Positions 56,644-57,269 of a stretch of DNA of 57,269 bases are shown here, piece after piece (the first letter of the stretch is position 1; each line of letters starts with the position of its first letter). The position numbers and the translations under genes are program-made. Below the pieces are notes generated by a model. That model saw nothing but the letters and a program-made list of their open reading frames with translations, searched no databases and had not been told where the DNA came from. Source of the stretch: Acidobacteriota bacterium (GTDB lineage Bacteria > Acidobacteriota > Blastocatellia > Chloracidobacteriales > JADJPF01); contig JACQZQ010000108.1 of NCBI GenBank assembly GCA_016213785.1, positions 1 through 57,269 on the forward strand, given 5' to 3'.

Positions 56644-57269
56644 GTGGGATTAAAAGATGAAACTTACTACCTTTTCCTATACCCTCTGATTCTGCCCAAA
56701 TTTTCCCTTTATGAACATCGACATAGCTTTTAGCAATCGCTAAGCCTAAACCTGTTCCACGAGCGCCAAATTCAAATTTCCCTGAGCTATGATGCAAAGG
56801 GTCTTCGCCTGTATAGAATTTGTCAAAAATCTTTTCTAATTCTATAGATTTAATACCTATACCTGTATCTTCTACAATAATGTGAACTAATTCTTTTTCT
56901 TGACTTAAAGTAATATTTATTTCGCCATAATCATGAGTAAATTTTATTGCATTTTGTATTAAATTTAACATTATTAATCTGATTTTTTCAGTATCAACAA
57001 AGACTTTAGGGATTGGGCTAGTAGCAGTTAATTTAAGTGTTTGATTGCGACGTTCTACAAATCCTCTTAGATCTTCTACTATTTCTTCAACCAAAGCTAG
57101 AAGATCAACTGAAGAAGTTTTAAGGATAATTTGCCCTTCTGATATTTTAAGCATTTCTAAAATATCATTAGCAATAATAATTAATCTATCAATAGTACGC
57201 TGACAAACAGATAAAGAGCGTTGTTGCATTTGAGTTAATGAACTAGAAGAAGCACTTAATAAAACATCA
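56636..57269 (-). CDS. Sensor histidine kinase, C-terminal part (runs off right edge)
   Basis: The minus-strand frame is open to the window edge, so the gene's 5' part (sensor and phospho-acceptor His) lies outside. Seen are the second HisKA helix (QRTIDRLIIIANDILEMLK) and the ATPase domain: N box NLIQNAIKFT, G1 EDTGIGI, F box FDKFYTG and G2 [10 protein letters not shown]. The ATG at 57229 is internal, since coding continues upstream as LLSASSSSLTQ. The 3' end overlaps the sirtuin stop in a shared TTACTTAA. Partner regulator unknown. Confidence 0.93.
   Translation of the reverse strand, partial: DVLLSASSSSLTQMQQRSLSVCQRTIDRLIIIANDILEMLKISEGQIILKTSSVDLLALVEEIVEDLRGFVERRNQTLKLTATSPIPKVFVDTEKIRLIMLNLIQNAIKFTHDYGEINITLSQEKELVHIIVEDTGIGIKSIELEKIFDKFYTGEDPLHHSSGKFEFGARGTGLGLAIAKSYVDVHKGKIWAESEGIGKGSKFHLLIPLK

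Overview
This is an AT-rich bacterial chromosome segment with short intergenic gaps, Shine-Dalgarno-led genes and many T-tract hairpin terminators. Two Oar-type TonB receptors with N-terminal carboxypeptidase-regulatory domains, DUF4388 proteins, a DUF6624 protein, a Uma2 nuclease, a secreted glutaminyl-cyclase-like M28 enzyme and an ElbD-like ether-lipid enzyme together suggest Acidobacteriota, probably a Blastocatellia-type lineage. That placement is inferred from gene content; there is no rRNA in the window.

Layout. 1-600: the start of tuf (EF-Tu) on the minus strand, preceded by tRNA-Thr(TGT), tRNA-Tyr(GTA), tRNA-Gly(TCC) and tRNA-Thr(GGT). This is the same order as the E. coli thrU-tyrU-glyT-thrT-tufB operon. 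0.9-5.5 kb: a plus-strand housekeeping run (NAD(P)HX repair enzyme, tsaE, gatC, hemW-like, threonine aldolase). 5.6-17.3 kb: a zinc-ribbon protein with four repeated helical modules, a cytochrome P450, a degenerate PP2C phosphatase and pseudokinase pair resembling TerY-P modules, two small unknown genes, a lipoprotein cytochrome c, an M28 enzyme, a methyltransferase, an aldo/keto reductase, a DUF6624 protein, a CYTH protein and an ankyrin protein. 17.7-19.9 kb: a DUF4388/DnaJ-like/TPR protein whose last 29 codons are displaced by a frameshift.

20.0-27.6 kb is a tight minus-strand operon: HAD phosphatase, LarA-like (DUF2088) protein, Uma2 protein, and a 1464-residue enzyme with acyl reductase, acyl-AMP ligase, ACP and PlsC-type acyltransferase domains. 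I read it as a candidate ether-lipid (ElbD-type) pathway and consider it the most interesting locus here. 28.1-30.9 and 39.8-42.7 kb hold the two TonB receptors. Between them are bcp, a hybrid histidine kinase, an FHA protein, a PP2C phosphatase, a TPR/receiver/DUF4388 protein and a membrane-anchored M16 peptidase with a PH-like tail.

42.9-57.3 kb holds a cytochrome c, a PilZ protein, a GT-C glycosyltransferase, a glutamate-dehydrogenase homologue lacking two conserved active-site lysines, a large pentapeptide-repeat protein, a CrtC/AttH-type lipocalin protein, divergently transcribed glnS and a clostridial-type gltX, a divergent sirtuin, and the 3' part of a sensor kinase running off the right edge. 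Short tandem repeats of 9-18 bp recur in the intergenic regions, mostly directly after stop codons.
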